Assembly (NCBI RefSeq): GCF_025960875.1
Contig: NZ_JAODLR010000018.1
Location: 1 to 64,000, forward strand
DNA length: 64,000 nt
Origin: Crystallibacter permensis
Lineage (GTDB): Bacteria > Actinomycetota > Actinomycetes > Actinomycetales > Micrococcaceae
Direction: 5' to 3'
Of this stretch, positions 31,164 through 40,281 are shown one piece after another (position 1 is the stretch's first letter; each line of letters opens with the position of its first letter). The notes beneath the pieces were generated by a model. It did no database searches. It was given only the letters and a program-made list of their open reading frames with translations, and had not been told where the DNA came from. The position numbers and the translations under genes are program-made.

Positions 31164-33170
31164 TTACTGCCAGTGGGCGGAGGAGCGCCGGCCCATCAGC
31201 TCGCGGTACTGCTCTGTTGTGGTGGGATAAAGCTCGCCGGTTCCCCAATCGAGAATGACGCCGTAACGCCGGATTACGTCGAGCATGTGCAGTTCGCCGC
31301 TGCGGTACTTTTCGGCGATAGCGGTTGCGTCTTCGGTCAACCATCCAAGGCGCTGGCTACGGATGTTGGCGCGGAGCTCATCGCTTGCTGTTTCGTCGAT
31401 CTCGAACTGGTCCAGCTCGGCGTCGATCTCATGGATGACGACGCCGTAGTCCGCCGCCGCACGCTCGATGGAAACGTAGCCGTCGATGACATCTTCGACC
31501 ACCTCCGCATATGGACGCTCCAGCGGGTCCCCGTAGCCGCCGCCACCTGCGGACGGCCGGGTGAACGAGTCGCCCGACTGAATCGGTACTGAAGAGAAAT
31601 TGGAGCCGAGGAAACGTTCGTCGGCCGTGCCCTTGTTAAGCCAGACGCCGTGCGGGATGGAAGGCAGGCCGCCTTCTATGCCCCAGGTGATGGAACGGGC
31701 GCGGTCACAGCAGTAGCTCATCACGGTACTGGTGGCGTCGGTGAGGGTGCCGCCCTTTTCAATGCCGAGCCCGCCCCGGAAGCGTCCGGGCCCGCCGGAA
31801 TCAACGGCAATCTGGTGGACGGTGGTGAGGACGGGGGAGAGGCGCTCCTGCCCTTCCACCGGCTGCACAGCGAGTCCCGGGCCGAAGACCGGCGCCGTGG
31901 CGCTGGCGCCGTCCTTGCTGGCCCTGCCGCCCCAGCCGCCGGCCATCCAGTCGTACCACATGAAGTAGGGGTTGTCGGAGGTGCGGTTGTCCCGCCCGCC
32001 GACCAGCAGATACTCAAGGTTGAAGGCACAAGCCATGGCACGCTCAGGCATGATCTGGGACCACAGTTCGAAAATGCCGTTCATGAGCTTTTCATACGGG
32101 CCGGAACAGAAACCCGTGACGGCGTAGGGCCAGCCGGCGTTGACCACGGTTCCTTCCGGTCCGATCTCCGCGTCCACGGCCGCGTAGAAGCCGGAGTTGA
32201 GCGGAACGTCCGGGAAGAACGTCTTGGTTCCCGCATAGATGGCGGAGTGCGTGGTGCCGTAGCCGGAATTGAGGAACGTCTCCACGGCCGGGGCCGACCC
32301 GGTGAGGTCGTAGTGGATGCCCTTGCCATCGAGCGTCAGCTTGATGTGGATCGGGACCAGTCCTTCGCCCTTGCCGGGGTCGAAATCGATGTAGTCCACG
32401 GTTTCCCACTGGCCCTGCGGCAGGGTCTCGAGCCGCCGGCGGACAATCCGTTCCACGTAGTCCTGCGTCTCCTGCATGGCCGCCACGACGGTGTCTTTGG
32501 AGTACTTGTCCACCAGGCGCAGCACCTCGCGCTCGCAGACCGCTGTCGCCTCGGACTGGGCCTGGAGATCGCCCATGGCCTGCTGCGGCGCCCTCGTATT
32601 GGAAACCAGCAGCTGGGCCACATCGTGGAGGAAGATGCCTTTGCTCCACACGCGGACCGGCGTGATGCGCAGGCCCTCGCCGAAATGTTCCTTCGCATTG
32701 ACGTCGAACGATCCGGGGACGTTGCCGCCGATATCGGCCCAGTGGCCCTTGTTCTGGGCGAAGGCAATCACTTCGCCTTCGGAAAACACCGGCCTGATAA
32801 AGCTCACGTCGTTGAAGTGGGTGCCGCCGCGGTAAGGGTCGTTGATGGCGAAGACGTCCCCGGGGTGGATGTCCGTACCGAACTCCTCGAGGATGGCCTT
32901 GCACTGGAAGTGCAAGGTTCCCACGTGGACGGCGATGTCCCCGCTGCCTTGCATCACGGTATTGCCTTGGGCGTCGCAGAGCGCGGAGGAAAAGTCGCGG
33001 GAGTAGATGACAAAGGAATAGCAGGTGCGCAGGATCTGCTCGCTCATGAGGTCCACGCTGGTGGCGAAGGCGTTCTTGAGGACCTCGAATGTGACAGGAT
33101 CCAGGCCCGAAGCCAGGCGGGCAGCGGAATGCGCGGAATGCGTGTCGGGTGCCAGTACCGTGTCGGTCAT
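31164..33170 (-). CDS. HyuB-type hydantoinase/oxoprolinase beta subunit
   Basis: About 668 residues from the ATG at 33170, which overlaps the HyuA stop by one base (TAATG). The family pattern is clear: DPVTFEVLKNAFATSVDLMSEQILRTCYS, IYSRDFSSALCDAQGN, DVFAINDPYRGGTHFNDVSFIRPVF, NKGHWADIGGNVPGS, and SGDSFTRPSAGGGGYGDPLERP near the C-terminus. With HyuA it forms an ATP-dependent N-methylhydantoinase or 5-oxoprolinase-like complex that opens cyclic amide rings. The C-terminal 110 residues extend past the glycine-rich motif and are acidic, a normal variant in this family. Confidence 0.9.
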   Translation of the reverse strand: MTDTVLAPDTHSAHSAARLASGLDPVTFEVLKNAFATSVDLMSEQILRTCYSFVIYSRDFSSALCDAQGNTVMQGSGDIAVHVGTLHFQCKAILEEFGTDIHPGDVFAINDPYRGGTHFNDVSFIRPVFSEGEVIAFAQNKGHWADIGGNVPGSFDVNAKEHFGEGLRITPVRVWSKGIFLHDVAQLLVSNTRAPQQAMGDLQAQSEATAVCEREVLRLVDKYSKDTVVAAMQETQDYVERIVRRRLETLPQGQWETVDYIDFDPGKGEGLVPIHIKLTLDGKGIHYDLTGSAPAVETFLNSGYGTTHSAIYAGTKTFFPDVPLNSGFYAAVDAEIGPEGTVVNAGWPYAVTGFCSGPYEKLMNGIFELWSQIMPERAMACAFNLEYLLVGGRDNRTSDNPYFMWYDWMAGGWGGRASKDGASATAPVFGPGLAVQPVEGQERLSPVLTTVHQIAVDSGGPGRFRGGLGIEKGGTLTDATSTVMSYCCDRARSITWGIEGGLPSIPHGVWLNKGTADERFLGSNFSSVPIQSGDSFTRPSAGGGGYGDPLERPYAEVVEDVIDGYVSIERAAADYGVVIHEIDAELDQFEIDETASDELRANIRSQRLGWLTEDATAIAEKYRSGELHMLDVIRRYGVILDWGTGELYPTTTEQYRELMGRRSSAHWQ

Positions 33171-35224
33171 TACTTGGCCTCCTCGTTCTTGAATTCGGTC
33201 AGGTGGATGCGGATGTTCAGCCATTCATCGATCTCGGCGGTTGTCCGCGGCGGGACCACGGTGGTGGAGTCCAGCTGGTCGATGATGGCGGGCCCGATGA
33301 ACGTGGCGCCGGCAGGCAGAGCCGAGCGGTCGAACACCGGGGTCTGGACCCAGCCGTCTGCGCCGAAGTAGACGGGCCGCACGGATTCCGGTTTGCCCGG
33401 GTCTGCCAGGAGTTCTTTCTCCGGGGCGAACGAGGGCTTGGGGGTCTTGCCGATCGCAGACAACTGCAGCTGGTAAATCTCCACCGGCTGGTTGTCCTGC
33501 CGGAACGCGAACTCGCGCTCGTGCTCCTGGTGGAAAGTCTGGATGGCTTCCTCAAGGGCGCCCTTGCCGGAGCCCATGGGAACGGCGAGCGAGCGCCACT
33601 GGCCCTGGTAACGCATCGAGATGACCCGCTGCAGCACCGAGTTCTCCTCGTCGACTCCCTCATGGCGCAGCCGCGCGGTGGCCTCGGTTTCCAGGTTCAG
33701 GAACTGGGCTTCCAGATCCTCGGGATCGGCTTCGGACGCCAGGGCCGTATACATGGCGGACAGGTCGTGGCGGATGTCCACGAGCAGGCAGCCCATGGCC
33801 GAGGTAACACCGGGGTTCGGAGGTACGACGACGGTGGGAATGTTCAGCTCGCGGGCCACCTCGGCGCCGTGCAGGGCTCCGGCGCCGCCGAAGGCGATGA
33901 GCGCAAAGTCCCGCGGATCGTAGCCGCGGCGGATGGAGATCAGCCGGACCGCGTCGGCCATGTTGGCGTTGGCGACCTGCAGGATGGCTTGGGCAGCCTC
34001 TTCATCGCTCATGCCCAGGGGGCCGGCGATGACGCGGTTGACGGCTTCCTGAGCGAGGCCGCGGTCCAGGTTCTTGGCGCCGCCGGCCAGCGTAGTGCCC
34101 AGACGGTTGAGCACCAGATTCGCATCGCAGTTAGTCGGCTGGTCGCCACCGGTGCTGTAGCAGGCCGGCCCGGGATCCGCACCGGCCGACTGCGGTCCGT
34201 TGCGGAGGGAACCTGCGATGTCGATGTGCGCCAGAGAGCCGCCGCCGGCTCCGATGGTCAGTACTTCGATGCTGGGGAAGACAATCGGATGGCCGTATTC
34301 GACCTGCCATTCCTTGGTGATGCGCAGTTCACCCCCGGATACCAGCGCAATGTCCGTTGAGGTGCCGCCCATGTCGAGGCCGACGGCGTTCTCGTAGCCG
34401 CACTGCTGCGCCACGTGCTTGGCTGCAATGGCGCCGGCGGCGATCCCCGAAGCGGCCAGCCTCACCGGATAGCGCTTGACCATACGCGGTGTCATGGATC
34501 CGCCACCGGAGTGCAGCAGTAGCAGGTCTCCGGCGTAGCCGCCGCCCTTGAGCTCATCCGCCAACCGGTTGACGTAGCCGGAAACCAGCGGGGCGAGCAC
34601 CGCATTGGAGACGGCGGTATTGAAGCGGTCGTGCTCGAAGATCTCGGGCAGGATCTCGGCTGATGTCGAAACCGTGGCCTCGGGCAGTTCCTCTTCCAGG
34701 ATCTTGCGCATGCGCACTTCATTCTCGGCGTTGGCATACGAGTTGATGAAGCAGACCGCGATGGTGGTGACACCGCGCTTGCGCAGCAGGGCAGCAAGGC
34801 GGCGGGCATCGTCTTCATCCAGCGGCGTGATTACGTTGCCTGCATAATCTATACGCTCGGTGACCTCAAAGCGGTCGCGGCGGCGGATGTAGGGGCCGGT
34901 GACGTCGTTGTAGGCATCCCACAGGTCGTCTTTGGTTCCGTCGCGGATTTCGATCACGTCGCGGAAACCCCGGGTGGTGACCATGGCCGCCGTCGGGAAG
35001 TTGCGGGTAATGAGCGCGTTCGTGGCAACGGTTGTCCCGTGCGAGAAGAGCGAGACATCGGCCAGATTGATCTCGGCACGCTTGACGCCGTTCATCACGG
35101 CCAGCATCGGATCCTCAGGCGTGGAGGGTACCTTCGTGACCCGCATGCGTTGTGTTTCTTCGTCGAAGATGCAGACGTCGGTGAACGTCCCACCAACGTC
35201 GACGGCGACTCGGACATTAGCCAT
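33170..35224 (-). CDS. HyuA-type ATP-dependent hydantoinase/oxoprolinase alpha subunit
   Basis: About 684 residues from the ATG at 35224 behind GGAGGAATCACAAG. The ATP-grasping actin-like fold starts with VRVAVDVGGTFTDVCIFDE and continues with FSHGTTVATNALITRN, TRGFRDVIEIRDGTK, LLLLHSGGGSMTP, VGLDMGGTSTDIALVSGG, IGAGGGSLAHID and ALIAFGGAGALHGAEVAREL. It is translationally coupled to HyuB. Substrate choice among N-methylhydantoin, hydantoin, 5-oxoproline and acetophenone-type carboxylation cannot be made from motifs; the NCS1 permease and PucR regulator favour a heterocyclic amide. Confidence 0.9.
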   Translation of the reverse strand: MANVRVAVDVGGTFTDVCIFDEETQRMRVTKVPSTPEDPMLAVMNGVKRAEINLADVSLFSHGTTVATNALITRNFPTAAMVTTRGFRDVIEIRDGTKDDLWDAYNDVTGPYIRRRDRFEVTERIDYAGNVITPLDEDDARRLAALLRKRGVTTIAVCFINSYANAENEVRMRKILEEELPEATVSTSAEILPEIFEHDRFNTAVSNAVLAPLVSGYVNRLADELKGGGYAGDLLLLHSGGGSMTPRMVKRYPVRLAASGIAAGAIAAKHVAQQCGYENAVGLDMGGTSTDIALVSGGELRITKEWQVEYGHPIVFPSIEVLTIGAGGGSLAHIDIAGSLRNGPQSAGADPGPACYSTGGDQPTNCDANLVLNRLGTTLAGGAKNLDRGLAQEAVNRVIAGPLGMSDEEAAQAILQVANANMADAVRLISIRRGYDPRDFALIAFGGAGALHGAEVARELNIPTVVVPPNPGVTSAMGCLLVDIRHDLSAMYTALASEADPEDLEAQFLNLETEATARLRHEGVDEENSVLQRVISMRYQGQWRSLAVPMGSGKGALEEAIQTFHQEHEREFAFRQDNQPVEIYQLQLSAIGKTPKPSFAPEKELLADPGKPESVRPVYFGADGWVQTPVFDRSALPAGATFIGPAIIDQLDSTTVVPPRTTAEIDEWLNIRIHLTEFKNEEAK

Positions 35225-35269
35225 CTTGTGATTCCTCCAAGGAAGTGGTTTCGCGTAGCCACTACGATC

Positions 35270-35339
35270 CAGTGTGACCCAGCTCTCTGTCACTGGAGGA
35301 ACTGAAATACCATGGAAGTGCAATTGTAGTTTTTACAAT
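35270..35339. promoter_or_regulatory. Divergent control region of hyuAB and pucR-like gene
   Basis: The 170-bp gap contains two inverted repeats. CCAGTG-T-GAC and GTC-ACTGG flank a 10-base spacer at about 35270-35297, and ATTGTA-N5-TACAAT lies at 35323-35339. Either could be the operator of the adjacent PucR regulator. Neither resembles the TTGGA-N7-TCCA element of the other PucR block, in keeping with a different ligand and regulon. Confidence 0.5.
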
Positions 35340-35395
35340 CACCGCCCGGTGGCTTTGCAATCGGCACCGACGGCAGATTTTCAAGGATGTATTCG

Positions 35396-36976
35396 ATGGA
35401 CGCACAACCCGCCCTTTCGCTCTCCGATGTCGTCGGGCAAGACGGTTTGGGACTGCAGGCGGTCGTGCCGGGGGACCCGAACGCCGTCGTTATTGGAGCG
35501 CATACCAGCGAGATCCATGACCCGGCGAAGTGGTTTGAGCCGGAAACCGTCATGCTGACCACGGGACTGCGTTTTGTCGGAGCTGAGAGCGATTCGGCGC
35601 TGGCAGACAAGCTGGTCGCGGAATTGAAGTCGGCCAAGGTGGCGGCGCTGTTTTTCGGGGTGGGAGTGTATTTCCGGGAAGTGCCCCGCACGCTCACGGC
35701 TGCGTGTAAACGGGCGAACTTCCCGTTGTACACGGTGGCGGCGGAAGTGCCCTTCCACCACATCGAGAATTTCATCAACCAGTCCAAAATCTCGCCGGAC
35801 TCCTACGTCCTCAAGCGCGCCATGCGGCTGACCAACGACCTGCTGCAAAGCGTTTCCGCCGAGAACCCGGTCCAGGCGCTGATCGCCAGGCTCGGTTCGG
35901 TCTGCCGGGGAACCGCAGTGCTTTATGAGGACTCCGGCCGGATTATTGAATCAACGGGCGAAGGCCCGACTCATCTGATCTGGAACGAACTGCGGGATCA
36001 AAAGCAGGTGTCGGACCGGATTTCCATTGGCCGCTGGGAGGTCATGGCCCGCCCGCTGGTGCTGCGCGGGAACGGCTACTGGCTCGCAATCGCGAGTAGG
36101 AACACCGGGGTGATCGATGAACTGGGGGAGATGCTGCTGGAGACCACCCAGCGTCTGCTCGGGGCGATCAACGGCATCAGCCAGTTCTCCGTTTCGAAGG
36201 AACGCCATGAAAACGCCCAGTTGCTCAGTATGCTCCAGGACGGCATTCCGGTGGCAAGGGAATACCGGCACTGGGAACGGATGCGCCCGTTTCGGTTTGT
36301 GCCCTATGAGCGGGTTCGCGCCGTCGCCGCAGCAAATCTGGAGCAGGAGCCGATTCCCGCTCCACTGGTGGAAAGACTCCTGCAAAGGGCTTCGGTCAGC
36401 GGTTTGGGTCTGCTGCTGGCGGAAAACGGCCGGACGCCGGAGAGCCCGCCGGGATTCCATGCACTGGTTTCTGACACCGCAGCGCTCGAGGCCTGGCTGG
36501 GATTGGCGGAGGATGTGTTCATTGGGCTTTCCGAACCCTATTCGGATCTTGCCACCACACCGGACGCCTTCCGGGAGGCCGAAACGGCCGCTGGAATCGC
36601 TGGCCGGAGAGCGCGGGCAGCAGGCGCGAACGGATCCGGCGGCCGGTGGATCGTTCGGTTGGACGAGGTGGACCCGGCGACCTGGCTGCTGGCCAGGCGG
36701 CAGTCGCCGCAGGATTCGGACAAGCTGGGCAAGTTCGTCCAGGGGCTTGACCGGGACACGGAGCTCAGGCAGACGGTCCTGTGGTACCTGGCCCGGAACC
36801 TGGACATAGCGCAGGTTGCCAAGGTGCTCTTCGTCCACCCGAACACCGTCCGGTACCGATTGAAGAAAGCCGAGGATCTCATCGGCGGCCCGCTCTCCAG
36901 CTCGCGGATCATCGCGAATCTGTACCTGGCCTATCACGAGGACATCCTCGCGCTGGAAGAGACCGACCTGGTGTGA
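35396..36976 (+). CDS. PucR-family transcriptional regulator of the hydantoinase operon
   Basis: About 526 residues from the ATG at 35396, 8 bases after AAGGA; the ATG at 35387 would put that site inside the gene. The N-terminal PucR domain is residues 1-125 (LSLSDVVGQDGLGLQAVVPG, WFEPETVMLTTGLRFVG, ALFFGVGVYFREVP) and a C-terminal helix-turn-helix is at the end (LDIAQVAKVLFVHPNTVRYRLKKAEDLIGGPL). The middle half contains a variable GGDEF-like domain. Divergent from hyuA, it probably activates the hydantoinase-permease operon in response to the ring compound or its breakdown product. Confidence 0.87.
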   Translation: MDAQPALSLSDVVGQDGLGLQAVVPGDPNAVVIGAHTSEIHDPAKWFEPETVMLTTGLRFVGAESDSALADKLVAELKSAKVAALFFGVGVYFREVPRTLTAACKRANFPLYTVAAEVPFHHIENFINQSKISPDSYVLKRAMRLTNDLLQSVSAENPVQALIARLGSVCRGTAVLYEDSGRIIESTGEGPTHLIWNELRDQKQVSDRISIGRWEVMARPLVLRGNGYWLAIASRNTGVIDELGEMLLETTQRLLGAINGISQFSVSKERHENAQLLSMLQDGIPVAREYRHWERMRPFRFVPYERVRAVAAANLEQEPIPAPLVERLLQRASVSGLGLLLAENGRTPESPPGFHALVSDTAALEAWLGLAEDVFIGLSEPYSDLATTPDAFREAETAAGIAGRRARAAGANGSGGRWIVRLDEVDPATWLLARRQSPQDSDKLGKFVQGLDRDTELRQTVLWYLARNLDIAQVAKVLFVHPNTVRYRLKKAEDLIGGPLSSSRIIANLYLAYHEDILALEETDLV

Positions 36977-37057
36977 GGGAGGCACTGGGGCGTTCGGAAA
37001 GCGTCCGCGGTGTAGCTTGGGGATAGCCAATGACAGTTTCCGAGGGGAGCCCTGACC

Positions 37058-37624
37058 ATGACCGATCTTTATCTGTCCGGAGATCCGGTTGCTGATGATC
37101 TGCTGAATGCCAATCCGTTCGCCCTGCTCACGGGCATGCTGCTCGATCAGCAGATCCCGATGGAAGTAGCCTTCAGCGGTCCGGCGAAAATGGCCGACCG
37201 CCTTGGCGGGCTGGACGCGCAGCAGGTCGCACAGCTGGATCCCGAAGAGTTCCTCGAAGTATTCCGGCAGAAACCCGCCGTCCATAGATTCCCGAAGTCC
37301 ATGGCCGGCCGGGTGCAGGACCTCGCGCGGTCAATCGTGGACGATTACGACGGCGACGCGTCGGGCATCTGGACCGCAGGAAATCCGAGTGGCGCCGAGG
37401 TGCTTGCCCGGCTGAAAGCGCTGCCCGGGTTCGGCGAGCAGAAGGCCAAGATCTTCCTGGCGCTGCTGGGTAAGCAGTTTGGGCTGGAGGCCCCGGGCTG
37501 GCGGGAGGCAGCAGGGGACTACGGGCGTAGCGATGTCGCGATGTCGATCGCCGACGTCACCGGCCCGGAGTCTCTTGTCGCAGTGCGCGAATACAAGCAG
37601 CAGCAGAAGGCCAAGAAGAAGTAG
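37058..37624 (+). CDS. HhH-GPD-type base excision DNA repair protein
   Basis: A 188-residue protein behind GAGGGGAG. The helix-hairpin-helix is LKALPGFGEQKAKIFLALLGKQFG (about residues 125-150), typical of DNA glycosylases of the HhH-GPD superfamily; the N-terminus has LLTGMLLDQQIPMEVAFSGP, resembling this actinobacterial subgroup. It is shorter than AlkA or Nth and has no iron-sulfur cysteines. It ends with a Lys-rich tail. Probably removes damaged bases; the lesion is unknown. It stands alone, unrelated to neighbouring operons. Confidence 0.83.
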   Translation: MTDLYLSGDPVADDLLNANPFALLTGMLLDQQIPMEVAFSGPAKMADRLGGLDAQQVAQLDPEEFLEVFRQKPAVHRFPKSMAGRVQDLARSIVDDYDGDASGIWTAGNPSGAEVLARLKALPGFGEQKAKIFLALLGKQFGLEAPGWREAAGDYGRSDVAMSIADVTGPESLVAVREYKQQQKAKKK

Positions 37625-37661
37625 CGGTAGCTCCGACCTTGCCCTGAGGTCGACTTCGTCG

Positions 37662-38216
37662 TCAGTTAAGATTTTCGCCAAGCAGACCATATTTCATGAT
37701 CACGTTGCCCTTGCTGGTGATTTGGGAGTCCTGCAGGAACAGTCGAGTTGTCGGATCCTCTGGTTCGAACAGGTGCTTGCCCTTGCCTGCGATGACCGGA
37801 TGCTGCATCAGTGTCAATGAGTCGAGCAGCCCGGCGAACAGCAGCTGGCGCACAATCGAGATGCTGCCGCAGACGGCAATATCGTCGCCGTCGCCCTTCT
37901 TGAGCTCCCGCACGAACTCTTCCAGTCCGCCGTCGATCAGCCGGGAGTTCTGCCACTTGAGGTCGCTGCTGAGCGTCCGGGAGGCGACAAACTTCTCGAT
38001 CGGGTTGATGAAGTCGCCGAACGGGTCAGTGGCGGCGGGCCAGTAGCCGGCCCACTGTTCGTAGGTCACCCGGCCGAGGATCACTGTGGACGTGCTGTTG
38101 ATGAAGTCGCCCATGCCGGCGCCGAGTTCATCATCGAAACTGTCGAACTGCCACTGGTCCGGGGATTCAACCACGCCGTCGACAGAGTGGAAAAGGCCTG
38201 AGGTTACTTTCCGCAT
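37662..38216 (-). CDS. Dihydrofolate reductase/RibD C-terminal family protein
   Basis: A 184-residue NADPH-dependent reductase-like protein. The start MRKVTSGLFHSVDGVVESPDQWQF, the STVILGRVTYEQWAGYWP loop, VASRTLSSDLKWQNSRLIDG, and DDIAVCGSISIVRQLLFAGLLDSLTLMQHPVIAGKGKHLF are characteristic of the family widespread in Actinobacteria. The true substrate is not known; annotation as riboflavin reductase is probably wrong because no riboflavin genes are near. It is convergent with the HhH-GPD gene across a small CGACCT/AGGTCG hairpin at about 37636-37654. Confidence 0.83.
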   Translation of the reverse strand: MRKVTSGLFHSVDGVVESPDQWQFDSFDDELGAGMGDFINSTSTVILGRVTYEQWAGYWPAATDPFGDFINPIEKFVASRTLSSDLKWQNSRLIDGGLEEFVRELKKGDGDDIAVCGSISIVRQLLFAGLLDSLTLMQHPVIAGKGKHLFEPEDPTTRLFLQDSQITSKGNVIMKYGLLGENLN

Positions 38217-38375
38217 GAGTATTCTCGTTTCTGCTGCTGGCTGCCTGGAGCGGACCGTTTGTGGAAGGTGGCTGGTCGCAGGCTAGCGGAGGCGGGTGGG
38301 AAGGACAAGAGGCCGGCGGTGCACGGAATGTGGCGTTTCAGCAAGTCGCCTTAGGACCTGGGCTAGCCTTGGGGC

Positions 38376-39071
38376 ATGACACGCCCAAATGTTTCCCCTG
38401 GAACCGTTACTGTCTTCACCGATGTCATGTGCGGCTGGTCCACACTGGCGCTGCACCGCTTTTACGAGGCGCGTGACGCGGCCGGATTGACCGGCCGTCT
38501 GCATGTTGACCTGCAACTGTTCCTGCTTGAGGACCTCAACCGCACTCCCCTCAAGACCTCGATGATCGAACCGGAGAAGCCCGCCATTAATGCGCTGGAG
38601 CCGGAACTGGGGTTCACAGAGTGGCAGCGCGATCCTTCCGAGTGGCCCGTGACCAGCTTGCCGGCCAACGAAGCGGTTCACGCAGCCAAGGCACAATCGC
38701 TCGCGGCGGCCGAGGAACTCGACATGGCGCTGCGGTTGGCGTTCTGGCGGGACAACCGCTGCATCAGCATGCGTCACGAAATTCTCGACGTCGCAACGGC
38801 CTGCAAGGAAGTCGACGTCGACAGGCTGCGCGATGCTTTCGACACGGGCCGGGCACGAGGGGCCATGATGCAGTCCTACTTTGTCCACCGCGACGACGTC
38901 CAGGGCAGCCCGCACTTCTTCCTCGCCGACGGTACGGATGTGGCCAATCCTGGGATGGAGCTGCACCAGGAAGACCGGGACGGCGCCGAGGTTCCCGTGG
39001 TCGATGACGACGATCCCGGCGTCTACGACGGTCTGGTCCGGCACGCGGCGGCAGCGGCCGGTGTCGGATAG
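38376..39071 (+). CDS. DsbA-family (FrnE-like) thioredoxin-fold protein with single cysteine
   Basis: A 231-residue thioredoxin-fold protein. The active-site strand is VTVFTDVMCGWSTLALHRFYEAR, where the usual CxxC is CGWS: only the first cysteine remains. The C-terminal region keeps the FrnE pattern (VQGSPHFFLADGTDVANPGM, with Ser-Pro as the cis-proline loop). No signal peptide, so cytoplasmic. Single-cysteine members usually act as isomerase or reductase-like proteins, or bind a substrate such as glutathione conjugates, rather than as oxidases. Not part of an evident operon. Confidence 0.78.
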   Translation: MTRPNVSPGTVTVFTDVMCGWSTLALHRFYEARDAAGLTGRLHVDLQLFLLEDLNRTPLKTSMIEPEKPAINALEPELGFTEWQRDPSEWPVTSLPANEAVHAAKAQSLAAAEELDMALRLAFWRDNRCISMRHEILDVATACKEVDVDRLRDAFDTGRARGAMMQSYFVHRDDVQGSPHFFLADGTDVANPGMELHQEDRDGAEVPVVDDDDPGVYDGLVRHAAAAAGVG

Positions 39072-39203
39072 CCGAACGGGGTCCATTGCCCACCTAACGG
39101 ATTGAAAACGCCCGCCGGGGTTGTGGGCCGGTGCTGAGCTTGGCAGAGTGGTAAGTGTGCTGATGGAACGGCGCAGCAGGACAATCAGGAAAGCGGGTAC
39201 ATC

Positions 39204-39431
39204 ATGCAGATCGACAAGCAGCAGATCCTCGACCTCCTCCGGTCTACGGGCGACACAGGCAAGGCCGACCAGGCGCAGCAGGAGCTGCCTGACCAGGTAG
39301 ACACCGAACGTGATTCCGGACTGCTCTCGAAGCTCGGCATCGACGTTAACGACTTGCTCAGCAAACTCCCCGGCGGATTGGGAGACAAACTGGGCGGCCT
39401 CGGAGACAAGCTCGGGGGCTTCGGCCGCTGA
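39204..39431 (+). CDS. Small hypothetical protein with Gly-Lys-Leu repeats
   Basis: 75 residues behind AGGAAAG. Residues 1-15 (MQIDKQQILDLLRSTG) resemble the N-terminus of small actinobacterial conserved proteins; the C-terminus has two tandem GDKLGGL units (about residues 60-73). Acidic overall and without membrane segments. The DNA repeat GGAGACAAACTGGGCGGCCT recurs with small changes, so the repeat number could vary between strains. Function unknown. Confidence 0.65.
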   Translation: MQIDKQQILDLLRSTGDTGKADQAQQELPDQVDTERDSGLLSKLGIDVNDLLSKLPGGLGDKLGGLGDKLGGFGR

Positions 39432-39534
39432 CCCAGCAGCCACCATCTAGATAAGCTCCGGCCCGGCACACCGCACGATAGTTGGGGGTGTCGGGCCGGC
39501 CTGTTCCCTAAAGCTTCCACGCGGAGGAGTCGCC

Positions 39535-39768
39535 ATGCTGATCCTGTTCGGCTTCAGCCGGAAGCCGCGAGTGCTGGCCACCCGGCCGGGAGCGTGCCCG
39601 TTCTGCGGTGTGAGCGGGCCGCAGCGTATCATTGAGGAAGCCGGCAAATTCTCGATCTTCTTCATCCCGGTATTCACCACCAGCCGCCGCTATTACTCGG
39701 AATGCCTGAACTGCGGGCGCCAAAACGAGATCTCCCGGCAGCAAAAGGACGCCATGTTGCAGTCCTAG
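39535..39768 (+). CDS. Small zinc-ribbon protein
   Basis: 77 residues behind GGAGGAG. Two CxxC knuckles, ACPFCGV (Cys22, Cys25) and CLNCGRQ (Cys59, Cys62), are separated by a hydrophobic strand FSIFFIPVF, a layout of the zinc-ribbon-15 type. This looks like a small structural or nucleic-acid-binding protein. No operon partner is evident. Confidence 0.75.
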   Translation: MLILFGFSRKPRVLATRPGACPFCGVSGPQRIIEEAGKFSIFFIPVFTTSRRYYSECLNCGRQNEISRQQKDAMLQS

Positions 39769-39877
39769 CCGGACGCGCACCGACTTCGGAAATAGGCGTA
39801 GTGCACCGGCTTCCGCGGCACGTTTTCTACGCTGGCTACGAGGGGCGAGAGTTCTGCGCCCGGGTTGCTATTGTCGC

Positions 39878-40225
39878 TCAAGCGTCGAGCAGGCGCCGGG
39901 CATAGACCTTGTCCTCGAGGCGCGCCTTGGCATCTTCAGTCAACGGCTGAGCTTCGAGGGCCATCGTCCACGCGATCTTTCGAACCTCTTGGGCGGCCTG
40001 TTCCCGAATGGCCAACATTTCCTGCTCGGGAAGGGTGTCGATAACAAAAGTGATGCGCGTCTTGCCCATCGCGGACAATGCCCGATCGACCGTAGCGGTT
40101 TTCGCTACGCCGCGATCCTCGTTCAACTCAAGGGTGGATACGGAAGCCGTGCCAATTCCCAGTTTCTCAGCGAGTTGTTTTTGGCTCCAGCCCAGCGCAG
40201 TCCGGTATCTCCTAATCAGCGACAT
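39878..40225 (-). CDS. XRE-type HTH protein resembling mobile mystery protein A
   Basis: About 115 residues from the ATG at 40225 (AAGGA six bases upstream; the ATG at 40231 is too close to it). Residues 5-60 form an XRE helix-turn-helix (YRTALGWSQKQLAEKLGIGTASVSTLELNE). The C-terminal half, with EQEMLAIREQAAQEVRKIAWTMALEAQPLT, resembles the protein family called mobile mystery protein A, which normally precedes a Fic-domain partner. No Fic gene follows here. A 26-bp palindrome directly upstream is a likely autoregulatory operator. Assignment to the family is from memory and tentative. Confidence 0.7.
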   Translation of the reverse strand: MSLIRRYRTALGWSQKQLAEKLGIGTASVSTLELNEDRGVAKTATVDRALSAMGKTRITFVIDTLPEQEMLAIREQAAQEVRKIAWTMALEAQPLTEDAKARLEDKVYARRLLDA

Positions 40226-40234
40226 TGCCATTCC

Positions 40235-40260
40235 TTAGTATCGTAGTACTACAATACTAA
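40235..40260. promoter_or_regulatory. 26-bp near-perfect palindrome, probable operator of the HTH gene
   Basis: The segment reads TTAGTATCGTAGTAC followed by TACAATACTAA. It equals its own reverse complement except at one base pair. It lies 10 bp upstream of the HTH gene start and is far more AT-rich than the surroundings, as expected for a promoter-operator that the HTH protein itself would bind. Confidence 0.7.
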
Positions 40261-40281
40261 CTCTTTATGGACAACTAGTTG

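Noticed and set aside
39769-39877. Fic-domain partner for the mobile-mystery-A-like gene
   Set aside because: The downstream side on the minus strand is only a 109-bp gap and then the zinc-ribbon gene; no Fic motif is present.
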